NCBI RefSeq assembly: GCF_001968815.1
Contig: NZ_MIEQ01000072.1
Location: 62,001 to 126,000 of the forward strand
Direction: 5' to 3'
DNA from: Motiliproteus sp. MSK22-1
GTDB taxonomy: Bacteria > Pseudomonadota > Gammaproteobacteria > Pseudomonadales > Balneatricaceae
DNA length: 64,000 nucleotides
Each line of letters starts with the position of its first letter. Position 1 is the stretch's first letter. Below are positions 10,182-20,079 of this stretch, one piece after another. The notes beneath the pieces were generated by a model, which was not told where the DNA came from, ran no database searches, and worked only from the letters and a program-made list of their open reading frames with translations. A program made the position numbers and the translations under genes.

Positions 10182-11216
10182 ATGAACACAAGTAACTGGA
10201 CTGGCTTTATTTTAACCCGGCTATTGTCAAAACCCGCCGGGATAGTTCTTACCGGCGTTTTTACGCTGGCTGTAACTGGTTGCAGTCTCAATGGATTTAA
10301 CGAGTTGTTACCCGCTCATGCTGATGATGCCAGGACAGGTAAGACCCGAGTCACTGAAGCTGAGGGTGAAAACCGAGCTGAGAGCTTGCGTCAACCGGGT
10401 AACGCTCCATCTTGTTGTGATTCGTTGCGGCAATTACCGTATCGGCCTCTGGCTGTTGACGCGAATATTCGTCTGCAAATAAACAGCACTTCCCCCGTTT
10501 ATCATTTTCCTTCCGGTCGGAGTTATTTTTCTGCGTTCAAATTACCGGTAAATAGCAGCTCATTTCGAATAGAGTTGCAGAGTCTCATCGGAAAAACGCT
10601 GTTTGAACCGACGGTAATGATGTTGGATGGAAAGTTTGCAGTGACTCGAATCTTAGGGAACGATCGCTTTAAGTACGTTGCTGCTCGAGGTTTTAAAGGT
10701 GACAGCATTGATGGCAAATTCCGCGTTGACCGAAGCTATCCAGGGAATCTCTATAATGAGACCTATATGATTATTTATACCACTAAGGCTCAGATGTCGG
10801 GACAGACGACGCTGGTACACCCGGCCAAAGCGTTTGCTATTGCTCAGGGTAATCAACCACCGGCGATTGCCGATCCAGTGGTTGACCACACTGGGGTCGG
10901 AACGATAAAGCTGTCGGTGATTGAAGAGCAGAACAAGGTCGCTGCTGAGTATGTCCCTGGTCGAAGTCAGCAAAATTTAATGGATGCTATGGGGGATAAG
11001 GGGCAAAACCAGGTCGGAGTTGCCGAGAGGGCAGATACTGAGTCGGGAACGAATCCAACAACGATCTTACCTGAAACGAAAGCCTTTTATAAAAAAGCAG
11101 TCGCTATGGCCGTGTCGGAGGGAAATCTTGATCGAGCTTTAAAGCTGGTTGAGGAATCCCAGCGCTTGGGTATTGCTGAAATCAGGCAGTACTTTCTGGA
11201 ATTGTTAAAAAACTAG
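10182..11216 (+). CDS. malM: Maltose operon periplasmic protein MalM
   Basis: 344 residues from ATG 10182, which has an AGAGGG ribosome site; an upstream in-frame start at 10101 would precede the signal sequence. A signal ending in AVTGC is a lipobox, so this MalM is a predicted lipoprotein. Central segments (LPYRPLAVDANIRLQI, YFSAFKLP, FEPTVMMLDGKF) resemble MalM, whose precise role is unknown even in E. coli. A C-terminal region with helical character follows a low-complexity linker. It lies directly after lamB, as in E. coli. Confidence 0.85.
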   Translation: MNTSNWTGFILTRLLSKPAGIVLTGVFTLAVTGCSLNGFNELLPAHADDARTGKTRVTEAEGENRAESLRQPGNAPSCCDSLRQLPYRPLAVDANIRLQINSTSPVYHFPSGRSYFSAFKLPVNSSSFRIELQSLIGKTLFEPTVMMLDGKFAVTRILGNDRFKYVAARGFKGDSIDGKFRVDRSYPGNLYNETYMIIYTTKAQMSGQTTLVHPAKAFAIAQGNQPPAIADPVVDHTGVGTIKLSVIEEQNKVAAEYVPGRSQQNLMDAMGDKGQNQVGVAERADTESGTNPTTILPETKAFYKKAVAMAVSEGNLDRALKLVEESQRLGIAEIRQYFLELLKN

Positions 11217-11304
11217 TCAATCCTGAAACGATTAATCTGTCCGTCTATCTATTGCACTTCTGCTCCCTGGAGGTGCAATAGATTTAGTCTGAACCTGCTT
11301 TCCA

Positions 11305-13701
11305 CTAGAAAGGCTCAGGGTTTCCTGCAAATGCAATGACGACTCGATCATTTCCCTTGATACGAGCAAAGCTGTAGGGGCTGTCTGCCAGTTTCTGGTG
11401 CTGACCTGCGCCGATGGCAATATGTGCCTGCCTGAACGTACTTAGTATTTGCCAGTGTTTGAGCAATGCTTTATAAGCCGGTTTATTAAGATCACTCCAG
11501 TTCATGTCTGAACGAGTCCCCTGAAGTGGGTCAGACCCTGTGGGGCCTGACGGGCGGGCGCTTTCGTCTCCGTAGTATATCTGTATCGCTCCCGGTAGCA
11601 GGAGTAAAGGGGCGGCTGCCCGAAACTGCTGGTCCAGTTGGTTACCCTGTTTGTTAACAAACAGAGCGGTATCCTGAGAACTGAGGTAACTGAGCATATT
11701 AAAGCCCGGTTTATTGTCATTCAGTGCCTGTGCGTACTGTTGATACAGAGTATCCATGCTATTGAAGCATTTAACACCTGCCTGTGCTTTGTCCTGAAAC
11801 TCAAAATTAATCAGCGCATCGAATCCGTTATTAAAATAGTTATCCCGACTAAAGCCGTGGCCAAAAACCTCTCCGACCATCCAGAAGGGCTCTTTGAATT
11901 GGGGCACTGTTTGCTTTTTACGCCAGGTTTGTAATGCTGAAATAGCGGCCATTTTTAACTCAGCCCAGGCTTCCTGCTCGACATGTTTGGCTGTATCAAT
12001 CCTAAACCCGTCAATGCCATAGTCCTCAACCCATTGCGTCAGCCAATGGATCAGGTACTGTCGTGGAGTGCTTGAGGGAAGGTCTTTAGCCAGGGTATCG
12101 GGCTTGTGTTTCAGAAAAGGTGGAAGGGATACAAATTGGGTAGACTCTGTCTTAAAATCAGGCAGGAACGCCAGGGAACCCCTGATCGGATCAACAGCTG
12201 CGCTTGGTCCACTTTCATAGCCCGCAATTCCAGCCCGTATCCATTGTGGTCCCCACCATTGCAACCAGTCATCACTGTTGTAGTTGATCAGTGCATGGTA
12301 GTCGTGATAACTCTCGTGACTTTCAGGTTGCCATTGTTGCCAGCGTTCAGGAAGGTACCGTTCCATACCCTTATTGATTGAGCCGAACCGATAGTCCTGC
12401 ATATCAGCGAGAGTGGAGTATCCGGCATGATTCATCACTATATCGAACAGTACTCTGATCCCTCTTTGGTGGGCACCATCGATGAGTTTTTTTAGCTCCT
12501 GTTCTGTACCCATATTGGCATCCAGGCGGGTATAGTCCAGGACATAATAACCGTGGTAGGCATAGTGCTTGAAGTCGCCGTCATCACCACCTCCAACCCA
12601 GCCATGAACTTGCTCGTACGGGGCCGTGATCCAAAGTGCATTAACACCCAATTGTTGCAGGTAATCCAGCTTAAGGGTCATACCCGCCAAGTCTCCACCG
12701 TGGAAGGTACCAATCTCCTGATCTCCGTCCGGTTGCCGACCGTAGCTCTGATCATTGCTGGTATTTCCATTGTAGAATCGATCCGTCATGGCGAAATACA
12801 CAGTGGCATTGTTCCAGTCAAACAGAGCTGACTGCGACAAGTTCTGAGGTGTTCTTCTTTCCTTGGAGGTTGCTGGTGTCGGTGACAGGTTTAATTTACT
12901 GGAGGAGGAATCGGCTGATTCCAGTAACAGCAGACCCTGGCTGGCCGCACTGGGGGTTATTTGGATTGTCCCATTCGAAACCTGAACTTCTTGACCTGAA
13001 TAAGCATCCCGTAGCCAGTCACCATCCTTAAAGGTGGGGGCTACCTTGACGGTGACGGCTCCTCCGTCCCAGATAGGGCAATTGGTCAATGATATCGATG
13101 GGGGCTTTTGCGGTGTTTTGGTTAAACGGATCAGCAGCGTCTGATCATTTTTGCTGTCAGTTGTTGTAGTCAGTTGATAAGAACCTGCTGAGGTAATCTG
13201 CAGTTGCAGCAGAGCAGGCTCCGAAATGGATAACCTGTGCTGTCTGAACGGGCGAAATGGCTGCGGTGAAATACTGTTACTCTGATGGCGGGCTACGGCA
13301 ACACTGAGCGGAGATATCAGCAGCTGGTAGGTGCCTGGAGACAGAGTGCCAATGTGGGTTGTCTGGCGTTCTTCAGCCGTGAGGGAAAAGCTACCTGCGA
13401 TGCTGTTGCCTTCATTGTCATGGCCTTCAATGTCCAGAGTGTGGGTCGGTTGCTGAGAAGCTGGTACTGGAGCAGCTTGCAGGGGCAATGAAGTTGATAA
13501 GAGTACTGCTAACAGTAATACCGTCAGTAACCCTACCATCGATAGACCATCAATATGGCGGTAATCATTACTTTGATATCTGATCGCTTTAAAAGCCCGG
13601 ATTTGCAGACTCTCCCGGGGAGTTTTCTGTGACTCCTCCGCGTTGAATGGCTGGATACAACTCCAATATGCATAGGTCAGGGGAAAGGGATCGAGGATCA
13701 T
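11305..13701 (-). CDS. malS: Periplasmic alpha-amylase, MalS-like (GH13)
   Basis: 798 residues as the longest frame. The hydrophobic signal-like stretch begins at an internal Met (residue 55, coordinate 13539), so the true start may be 13539; neither site has a strong ribosome site. An N-terminal beta-rich region (about 75-285) precedes the GH13 barrel. Key motifs are DIVMNH (region I), GFRIDTAKHV with the nucleophile Asp, MVGEVFGHG with the acid Glu, and LSSQDTALF, where SQD replaces the common NHD. It would cut long maltodextrins in the periplasm for import. The C-terminus is short, ending soon after the barrel. It is divergent from malEFG, sharing the control region. Confidence 0.88.
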   Translation of the reverse strand: MILDPFPLTYAYWSCIQPFNAEESQKTPRESLQIRAFKAIRYQSNDYRHIDGLSMVGLLTVLLLAVLLSTSLPLQAAPVPASQQPTHTLDIEGHDNEGNSIAGSFSLTAEERQTTHIGTLSPGTYQLLISPLSVAVARHQSNSISPQPFRPFRQHRLSISEPALLQLQITSAGSYQLTTTTDSKNDQTLLIRLTKTPQKPPSISLTNCPIWDGGAVTVKVAPTFKDGDWLRDAYSGQEVQVSNGTIQITPSAASQGLLLLESADSSSSKLNLSPTPATSKERRTPQNLSQSALFDWNNATVYFAMTDRFYNGNTSNDQSYGRQPDGDQEIGTFHGGDLAGMTLKLDYLQQLGVNALWITAPYEQVHGWVGGGDDGDFKHYAYHGYYVLDYTRLDANMGTEQELKKLIDGAHQRGIRVLFDIVMNHAGYSTLADMQDYRFGSINKGMERYLPERWQQWQPESHESYHDYHALINYNSDDWLQWWGPQWIRAGIAGYESGPSAAVDPIRGSLAFLPDFKTESTQFVSLPPFLKHKPDTLAKDLPSSTPRQYLIHWLTQWVEDYGIDGFRIDTAKHVEQEAWAELKMAAISALQTWRKKQTVPQFKEPFWMVGEVFGHGFSRDNYFNNGFDALINFEFQDKAQAGVKCFNSMDTLYQQYAQALNDNKPGFNMLSYLSSQDTALFVNKQGNQLDQQFRAAAPLLLLPGAIQIYYGDESARPSGPTGSDPLQGTRSDMNWSDLNKPAYKALLKHWQILSTFRQAHIAIGAGQHQKLADSPYSFARIKGNDRVVIAFAGNPEPF

Positions 13702-14167
13702 GTTGTTACCTGTTGATGTTGTTGTTTTAAACGCTTTCTGATGTCGGCGCCAGCTGGAAACTTCATCCTAACCAATTGCCATTGCGCTTTTATCCCCCTG
13801 AACAAGACATTCATAAGCCTCTGAAACGGGGCTTTTACGCCCCTTACGCCCTCTTTCTACGCCCCTGCTTTTTGTAGGGAGGAGGATGTTTTAGATTGCG
13901 CTTTTTCAGACTATGGGTAAGGCGACACTTTGACCTGATTGAGATAGCTGCCTGGTTGAGAAAGCAGTCTGGTCAGGACAGTGATCTGCACATGATGGTG
14001 AATCCAGTAAAGCAAATAGTTAGAAAAATAAACGTCGTTTACACCGAAGAAAGTTATTGGGGAAAGGATAGTATGTACATACTGACCCATGACCGAATTC
14101 CCCCGTGTTGAACGTCTTTGTGTTTTGAATGAACAGAATAACAAGCCTAATAAGGTAGGACAGAGAT
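13702..14167. promoter_or_regulatory. malS-malEFG divergent control region with MalT boxes
   Basis: 466 bp with no convincing gene. MalT-box matches: plus strand 13876-13885 AGGGAGGAGG (9 of 10 to GGGGA(T/G)GAGG), and weaker minus-strand cores GGATGA at 13763-13768 and GGATAA at 13790-13795. Several boxes between divergent mal operons resemble the E. coli malK-malE arrangement. A TAAGGTAGGAC segment lies just before malE. Confidence 0.6.
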
Positions 14168-15355
14168 ATGAAGAAGCTCTTAGGTACTGCGCTGATTGCT
14201 GCCGTTACGACAATGGGAATGGTAATGCCAAGTCAGGCTGGGATTGAAGAAGGCAAGCTGGTTGTCTGGATCAACGGCGACAAGGGTTACAATGGCCTGG
14301 CCGAGGTGGGCAAGCGCTTTACTGAGGAAACAGGCATACCGGTGGAAGTTTCTCACCCGGATAAGGCAACGGATAAATTCCAGCAAGCTGCAGCTACCGG
14401 CAACGGTCCAGATATCTTTATCTGGGCCCATGATCGTTTTGGTGAGTGGGCTCAAAGTGGTTTGATATCAGCTATAGATCCCAGCGCTGAATTCAAGAAT
14501 ACCGTTGCAGGTTTTACCTGGGATGCAGTGACATACGATAACAAAATCTACGGCTATCCAATTGCATTAGAAGCCGTTGGCCTTATTTACAACAAGGCCC
14601 TGGTTAAGAATCCACCAAAGACTTTTGAAGAGATATTTGAACTCAATATGTCTTTGGAAAAGCAGGGAAAGAAGGCCATTTTGTGGGATTACAACAATAC
14701 CTACTTCTCCTGGGGGCTGTTTGCTGCCAACGACGGCTATGCCTTTAAAAATAACGGTGCCAGCTACGATGTAGCTGATACCGGCGTTAATAATGAAGGT
14801 TCTGTTAAGGGGGCTAACATGATCAAGCGCCTGATTGATGAGGGGGTGATGCCAGAAGGTGCCGACTATGGTGTCATGGACGCGGCCTTCAACAAAGGCG
14901 AGGTGGCGATGGTTATTAATGGTCCCTGGTCCTGGAGTAACTTTAACAAAAGCGGTATTGATTTTGGCGTTGCCAAGATCCCCAGTATTGATGGCAATGT
15001 CGGGCGTCCTTTCACCGGTGTTCTGGCAGCGGCATTGAATGCTTCCAGTCCGAATCAGGATCTGGCGGTGGAGTTTCTTGAGCAATACATGCTGTCTGTG
15101 GACGGACTGAAGACAATCAATAAGGATGTACCTCTGGGAGCGGTGGCTAATAAAGCTTTAATGAAGGAACTGGCCGCAGATCCTAAAATTGAAGCGACTT
15201 TTGAAAATGCCGCTATTGGCAAGCCGATGCCAAATGTTCCGCAAATGGGAGCCTTCTGGGCAGCGATGGAACCTGCATTAAAGAATATCACTTCCGGTCG
15301 TCAGGGCGTTCAAGAAGCTCTGGATGATGCCGCAAAGCGCATTGTTAAAAACTAA
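14168..15355 (+). CDS. malE: Maltose/maltodextrin-binding protein MalE
   Basis: 395-residue periplasmic receptor for the MalFGK2 importer. The signal peptide ends at SQA (about residue 24). The mature start [20 protein letters not shown] closely follows E. coli MalE. Other family segments are [32 protein letters not shown] and the C-terminal [10 protein letters not shown]. It is first in malEFG, separated from malF by a hairpin without a T-run, which often keeps the receptor more abundant than the permeases. Confidence 0.97.
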   Translation: MKKLLGTALIAAVTTMGMVMPSQAGIEEGKLVVWINGDKGYNGLAEVGKRFTEETGIPVEVSHPDKATDKFQQAAATGNGPDIFIWAHDRFGEWAQSGLISAIDPSAEFKNTVAGFTWDAVTYDNKIYGYPIALEAVGLIYNKALVKNPPKTFEEIFELNMSLEKQGKKAILWDYNNTYFSWGLFAANDGYAFKNNGASYDVADTGVNNEGSVKGANMIKRLIDEGVMPEGADYGVMDAAFNKGEVAMVINGPWSWSNFNKSGIDFGVAKIPSIDGNVGRPFTGVLAAALNASSPNQDLAVEFLEQYMLSVDGLKTINKDVPLGAVANKALMKELAADPKIEATFENAAIGKPMPNVPQMGAFWAAMEPALKNITSGRQGVQEALDDAAKRIVKN

Positions 15356-15374
15356 GCACTCTCTATTTTTGATC

Positions 15375-15398
15375 ATCGACCCTGAGTTTAGGGTCGAT
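15375..15398 (+). other. Hairpin between malE and malF
   Basis: Inverted repeat ATCGACCC / GGGTCGAT with an 8-nt loop and no T-run, 20 bp after the malE stop. It probably stabilises the malE transcript 3' end, a job done by REP elements in E. coli. Confidence 0.65.
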
Positions 15399-15436
15399 CC
15401 TACTATTGTATTCCTAGATAATGAAAGGGCCCTGTA

Positions 15437-16984
15437 ATGTCGACCCAAGCCCTCCCTATGCCTCAATCTCAGCTACACATATTATTTTCGCACCGTTTAG
15501 TCAAACTGACAGCCGTTCTGCTGGTTAATCTGTTTGCGCTTTATTTGGTGGTTGCCCTTTATGCTCAGCAGCAGATTGCTTTTGCATTGTTGCTACTGGT
15601 GCTGATCGCATCGGCGAGTTACATTTTTTTCAGTAAAAAAGCCTATGCTCACCGTTATATCTATCCTTCTTTGGCAGGAATGGGGATTTTTGTCATTTTC
15701 CCGCTGCTTTACACCGTGGGGATTGGCTTTACTAACTACAGTGCCAGCAATCTGCTTTCTCTTGAGCGAGTACAGGAGTTTCATCTCAGCCAAACCTACG
15801 TCAGCTCTGCCGGTAAATATCAGTTCCAGTTGTTCGAAAGCAACGGCCAGTACCGTATCCAGGTTTATCGTCCGGATGTGCCTGGTCAGCAATTCAGTAC
15901 CGAGAGCTTTAGCCTGGGTGATGAGGTTCAGTCTTTGACGCTTTACAAGGGATCGACTGCGCTGCCGGAGCCTCTGAAAATTCGTCAAATCATCAAACTT
16001 AAAGCTGCATTGGCAAAACTCCGTCTCAATCTGCCACAGGGAGGGGAGCTTCGTCTTAGTGGTTTGAGACAGTTTGCAGCGGTAACCCCAGTCTATGTCC
16101 GTGGTGATGGAAATACTTTGATTAATCAGCAAAATGGTGAGCAGATCAGGCCCAATTTTGATACTGGTTTTTATCAGACATCGGCTGGTGAAGCCTTGTC
16201 GCCTGGATTTACCGTTGCTGTGGGCTGGCAGAACTTTACCCGGGTGGTGACAGATCCGAATATCCGCGAGCCGTTCCTGCAGATATTTGTTTGGACGCTG
16301 TTGTTCTCTGCCTTATCAGTGTTGTTTACCCTGGTTGTTGGATTACTACTGGCTAACCTGCTGCAATGGGAACAGCTGCGTGGCAAGGGCTTCTACCGGA
16401 CGATGTTGATTTTGCCCTATGCGGTTCCGGCATTTATTTCCATTTTGGTATTTAAAGGATTGTTTAATCAGAACTTTGGTGAAATTAATCTGGTATTGGG
16501 GCAGCTGTTTGGAATTGAGCCAACCTGGTTCAGTGATCCTCTGATGGCCAAGAGTATGATTCTGATCGTCAATACCTGGCTGGGGTACCCGTATATATTG
16601 CTGTTGTGCATGGGCTTATTGCAGTCGATTCCCGGTGATCTTTATGAGGCTTCGACCATGGATGGAGCCGGGCCGGTGGATAACCTGCTTCGAATCACTC
16701 TGCCTCTGGTGATCAAACCGCTGGTTCCGTTACTGATAGCCAGTTTTGCCTTTAATTTCAATAATTTCGTCCTGATATCTCTGCTGACCGGTGGGTCACC
16801 CGATATTATCGGTGCGACGACACCTGCGGGAACCACGGATCTATTGGTCAGTTATACCTATCGTATTGCTTTCCAGGACTCAGGTCAGAATTTTGGCTTG
16901 GCAGCTGCGATTGCCACGGTCATTTTTTTGATGGTTGGTGCCCTTGCGCTGATTAATCTGAAACTCAGCAAGATCAAGATATAG
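15437..16984 (+). CDS. malF: Maltose ABC transporter permease MalF
   Basis: 515 residues. Three N-terminal membrane segments (about residues 20-100) are followed by the large periplasmic P2 loop typical of MalF (about 105-275), then five membrane segments. The cytoplasmic EAA loop is visible as [20 protein letters not shown]. It forms the translocation pore with MalG, powered by MalK (encoded at 22965). It lies 11 bp before malG. Confidence 0.97.
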   Translation: MSTQALPMPQSQLHILFSHRLVKLTAVLLVNLFALYLVVALYAQQQIAFALLLLVLIASASYIFFSKKAYAHRYIYPSLAGMGIFVIFPLLYTVGIGFTNYSASNLLSLERVQEFHLSQTYVSSAGKYQFQLFESNGQYRIQVYRPDVPGQQFSTESFSLGDEVQSLTLYKGSTALPEPLKIRQIIKLKAALAKLRLNLPQGGELRLSGLRQFAAVTPVYVRGDGNTLINQQNGEQIRPNFDTGFYQTSAGEALSPGFTVAVGWQNFTRVVTDPNIREPFLQIFVWTLLFSALSVLFTLVVGLLLANLLQWEQLRGKGFYRTMLILPYAVPAFISILVFKGLFNQNFGEINLVLGQLFGIEPTWFSDPLMAKSMILIVNTWLGYPYILLLCMGLLQSIPGDLYEASTMDGAGPVDNLLRITLPLVIKPLVPLLIASFAFNFNNFVLISLLTGGSPDIIGATTPAGTTDLLVSYTYRIAFQDSGQNFGLAAAIATVIFLMVGALALINLKLSKIKI

Positions 16985-16995
16985 GAGGCATTGTT

Positions 16996-17886
16996 ATGGC
17001 TATGGTACAACCAAAATCGATCCGCTACCGGGTCTGGGCCAGCCACCTGGGACTGCTTTGTTTTATAGGATTGATTCTGTTTCCGCTATTGATGGTGGTT
17101 TCTATTTCTTTTCGTGAGGGTAACTTTGCGACCGGAAGTCTGTTTCCGGATAATCCAACTCTGGAACACTGGTCTCTGGCGCTGGGGATTCCCTATACGC
17201 TGGAGGATGGCAGTGTCGTACAACCGCCGTTTCCCGTGTTGTTATGGCTGTGGAATTCAATCAAGGTTGCATTGATTTCGTCGCTACTTATCTTGATGTT
17301 ATCGACAACCAGTGCTTATGCTTTTGCCCGGATGCGTTTCGCTTATAAGGGCGTGATCCTGAAGTCGATGCTGGTATTCCAGATGTTTCCGGCGGTGTTA
17401 TCACTGGTGGCTATTTATGCATTGTTCGATGAGTTAGGAAAGCACTTCAGTTGGTTGGGTATTAATAGTCATGGTGCCGTGATTCTTGCTTCGTTGGGAG
17501 GGATGGCATTGCATATCTGGACCATTAAAGGTTACTTCGAAACTATCGACTCATCGCTGGAAGAAGCTGCTATTGTAGATGGCGCGACAACCTGGCAGGC
17601 TTTCATCTATATTCTGTTGCCTCTCAGTGTACCCATTCTAGCGGTCGTATTTATTCTTGCCTTTATCGGTACGATTACAGAGTATCCGATTGCCTCGGTG
17701 CTATTGTTAGACGTTGATCATTTGACACTGGCAGTAGGAGCCCAGCAGTATCTTTACCCGCAAAATTATCTGTGGGGGGACTTTGCTGCTGCGGCTGTTC
17801 TGTCTGGTTTCCCAATAACCCTTTGTTTTCTCTACTGCCAAAAATGGTTGGTGGGTGGACTGACGGCAGGAGGAGTTAAAGGATAG
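16996..17886 (+). CDS. malG: Maltose ABC transporter permease MalG
   Basis: 296 residues with six predicted membrane segments. The EAA loop appears as [20 protein letters not shown], and the C-terminus LTAGGVKG matches the MalG tail that reaches into the receptor/ATPase cycle in E. coli. An AGGAGG site lies 9 bp before the ATG. It is the last gene of malEFG, with a terminator-like hairpin at 18017. Confidence 0.97.
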   Translation: MAMVQPKSIRYRVWASHLGLLCFIGLILFPLLMVVSISFREGNFATGSLFPDNPTLEHWSLALGIPYTLEDGSVVQPPFPVLLWLWNSIKVALISSLLILMLSTTSAYAFARMRFAYKGVILKSMLVFQMFPAVLSLVAIYALFDELGKHFSWLGINSHGAVILASLGGMALHIWTIKGYFETIDSSLEEAAIVDGATTWQAFIYILLPLSVPILAVVFILAFIGTITEYPIASVLLLDVDHLTLAVGAQQYLYPQNYLWGDFAAAAVLSGFPITLCFLYCQKWLVGGLTAGGVKG

Positions 17887-17896
17887 CTGTGCTTTA

Positions 17897-17955
17897 GGGA
17901 GCCTGCGAACAAGTCCCTCGGGCCCCAGAGGGCTTGCTGAAAATATAATGGACGT
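17897..17955 (+). repeat. Dispersed intergenic repeat, copy A
   Basis: Contains GGAGCCTGCGAACAAGTCCC and, further on, AAAATATAATGGAC. Related sequence occurs at 38275-38310 (plus) and 51771-51825 (minus strand). The rest of 17887-18312 holds the hairpin at 18017 and the leader of the next gene. Confidence 0.5.
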
Positions 17956-18016
17956 ATTTGAAGGCTCCTTAGCTTTCCAATATGGATCATTCCTTGGTTG
18001 GATTGACCACTTAGCC

Positions 18017-18039
18017 AGCGACCGTATCATGCGGTCGTT
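18017..18039 (+). terminator. Probable terminator of malEFG
   Basis: Stem AGCGACCG / CGGTCGTT (one G-T pair) with a 7-nt loop, followed by GTTTTAT. Confidence 0.55.
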
Positions 18040-18312
18040 GTTTTATCCGTAACAAATCATTTTATCTCCCGTCTAATGGCTACGAACTTCCTTTATTCAT
18101 CGTTGCGCTTTCTGGGGTAAAGACTGAGGCAATGGATGGATCACTACTGTCGGTGACTCCGAGGTTCTGACCTGTCAATCTGCTTTACTTCCTCAATCCC
18201 GGTGATCTCGTTTAAAGGAGTGGTTGTCACTGCTGAGCCTGCTGCAAGAACAACACTGCCTTTCAGTGAAACCTTGCTGGTGAGCTTGGCACCGGACTTT
18301 CTGGAGGTCCTT

Positions 18313-18711
18313 ATGAAAACTCGACTCAGTTTACTTGCTGCTACTCATACCATGGTAACGGGACTGATAGGGTCAATGCTCGTTGGTTCGATCTTTGCGG
18401 GTTCTGCGTTAGCCGTTGATAGGGATGGGATTAGCGGGTATATGGAACCCGGCTATCTAAATTATAACTATGTGCCGGGGACAGAGGTGTTGCCTGTTAT
18501 TCGATTGGCTGGAATGATAGCTGCTCCAGGTTCATTGGTTATTAACTCTTTAGGCCATCTGGAGCCAGGCTATTTGAATTACGCATATTTCAGCACTAAT
18601 CGGCCTGCAAAAACCGCTGTCTCTATTAATGGTGAAAGTGCTGCTTCTGGATCGGTCAGCCGTAATCTCTGGGGGTTTATGGAACCGGGGTATCTTAACT
18701 ACAGTTACTAG
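18313..18711 (+). CDS. Secreted protein with three EPGYLNY repeats, unknown
   Basis: 132 residues from ATG 18313, which has a near-perfect GGAGGT ribosome site; the longer in-frame start at 18202 lacks one. A signal peptide ends at SALA (about residue 36). The mature part is only about 95 residues and holds three near-identical motifs: GYMEPGYLNYNY, GHLEPGYLNYAY and GFMEPGYLNYSY, the last at the extreme C-terminus. They are spaced about 40 residues apart, with SINGES-like small-residue linkers. I do not recognise the family. It lies between malG and a sugar kinase, so an envelope role in sugar uptake, adhesion or a surface structure is possible but unproven. Confidence 0.75.
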   Translation: MKTRLSLLAATHTMVTGLIGSMLVGSIFAGSALAVDRDGISGYMEPGYLNYNYVPGTEVLPVIRLAGMIAAPGSLVINSLGHLEPGYLNYAYFSTNRPAKTAVSINGESAASGSVSRNLWGFMEPGYLNYSY

Positions 18712-19022
18712 GGCGTAATAATGGTGCGTTGCCTGCAGAGCTTTTAGTTTCAAGCTTTAAAAATGACGCCTTAGAGTTTGACGCTCCCTGTGGAAATATC
18801 CCTTAACTGGTTATTTTGCTTATCTCATTTTGCCTTAGAACCTATGAATCGAGAACACACTGGACTTATTCATAGATTCCCTTACCCGAGAGAAGCTTTC
18901 TTCTGAGGAAACAGAAGCCCTCCTCTCGGCTCCTCCTTCGGTTAACCTCGATCAGGAGGAAGAATCCTAGCTCCTGTTGTCTTATCGTCTGGTTTTTACT
19001 TTTTACAGATGGTTGGCTGACA
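18712..19022 (+). other. Intergenic region ahead of sugar kinase
   Basis: No gene seen. Purine/pyrimidine-rich GGAGGA-type cores occur at 18930-18937 (minus strand) and 18955-18961 (plus strand). They may be weak MalT-like sites or simply the kinase leader. Confidence 0.3.
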
Positions 19023-19925
19023 ATGAATCGAGCAAAGCAAAAGAAAGTACTGATTGTAGGTGGTACATCCTACGACAGGATTATCCATTTAGAGGAGTTT
19101 CTGCAACCGACACCTCAAACAGTTTGGGCGCAGAAGAGTTACTGTGCCTTGGGTGGAACGGGTGCGGGAAAGGCATTGAATCTGGCTCAACTGGATTTTG
19201 ATGTGACCGTCCATACAATTCTCGGGCATGACCGGGAAGCCGCTGAAATTTTATCCTGTCTGGATAGCGCCAATGTCCGTTGTCTGGTGACGCGAACAGA
19301 GCAGGGGAGTGAGCAACATACCAACCTGATGTCTGTTAAAGGTGAACGTATATCTATTTTTACCAACCCTCCTGCCAATCCAGACCATCTGGATTGGACC
19401 CGGGTCGAGGAAGCGCTGGTGGAATGTGATATCGCCGCAATCAGTATTCTTGATTACACCCGACCAGCGCTGGCCAAGGCCAGGGAAATGGGTAAACCTC
19501 TTTGGATAGACCTGCATGATTATGATGGTGCCAATCAATATCACCAGGATTTTATAGAAGCTGCCGATGTGGTCTTTGTTTCAAGTGACTGTTTGCCTAA
19601 CTATCGGGAGTTTATGTGTGAGCAAATAGCCTCTGGAAAGGACCTGGTGGTCTGTACCCATGGTAAAGCAGGCTCAGAAGCGCTGGACAGTCAATGTAAC
19701 TGGTATCAGCAGGATATCGCCGATGGATTTGAACTGCTGGACAGCAACGGCGCTGGCGATGCGTTTTTCAGTGGCTTTTTGTATAGTTACTTGAATAACC
19801 GGGGAATACAGGTCTGCTTGCGTTATGGCTCCTTGGCTGCGGCAATGTGTATCAACACAGAGCAGCTGGCATCCAACCGTTTGTCGCCGCGAGTACTGGA
19901 ATTGCATTATTCCCAACGGTATTAA
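19023..19925 (+). CDS. PfkB-family carbohydrate kinase
   Basis: 300-residue ribokinase-like sugar kinase. The N-terminal LIVGGTSYDRI and GGTGAGKALNLAQL resemble the substrate-binding glycines, and the C-terminal signature DSNGAGDAFFSGF carries the catalytic Asp and anion hole. Members phosphorylate ribose, fructose, nucleosides or similar compounds. Position inside the maltose region suggests a hexose or sugar-derivative substrate, but this is inference. There is no strong ribosome site before ATG 19023. It appears monocistronic. Confidence 0.85.
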   Translation: MNRAKQKKVLIVGGTSYDRIIHLEEFLQPTPQTVWAQKSYCALGGTGAGKALNLAQLDFDVTVHTILGHDREAAEILSCLDSANVRCLVTRTEQGSEQHTNLMSVKGERISIFTNPPANPDHLDWTRVEEALVECDIAAISILDYTRPALAKAREMGKPLWIDLHDYDGANQYHQDFIEAADVVFVSSDCLPNYREFMCEQIASGKDLVVCTHGKAGSEALDSQCNWYQQDIADGFELLDSNGAGDAFFSGFLYSYLNNRGIQVCLRYGSLAAAMCINTEQLASNRLSPRVLELHYSQRY

Positions 19926-20079
19926 ATATAACGGACCAAGAAGGGGGGGCTGTATGAGGTATTTTGCCGGGATTGCGGTTCCTCTAACCGCGATGATTAA
20001 TTTTTTCTACATAAGATCAAATAAGGATAATAACAGCTATGTTTTGATCCTGTTTATTTTAAATTTAAAACGTATACTT

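Noticed and set aside
18842-18879. CTATGAAT / ATTCATAG inverted repeat as an operator
   Set aside because: Short arms in AT-rich DNA with no context; likely chance.
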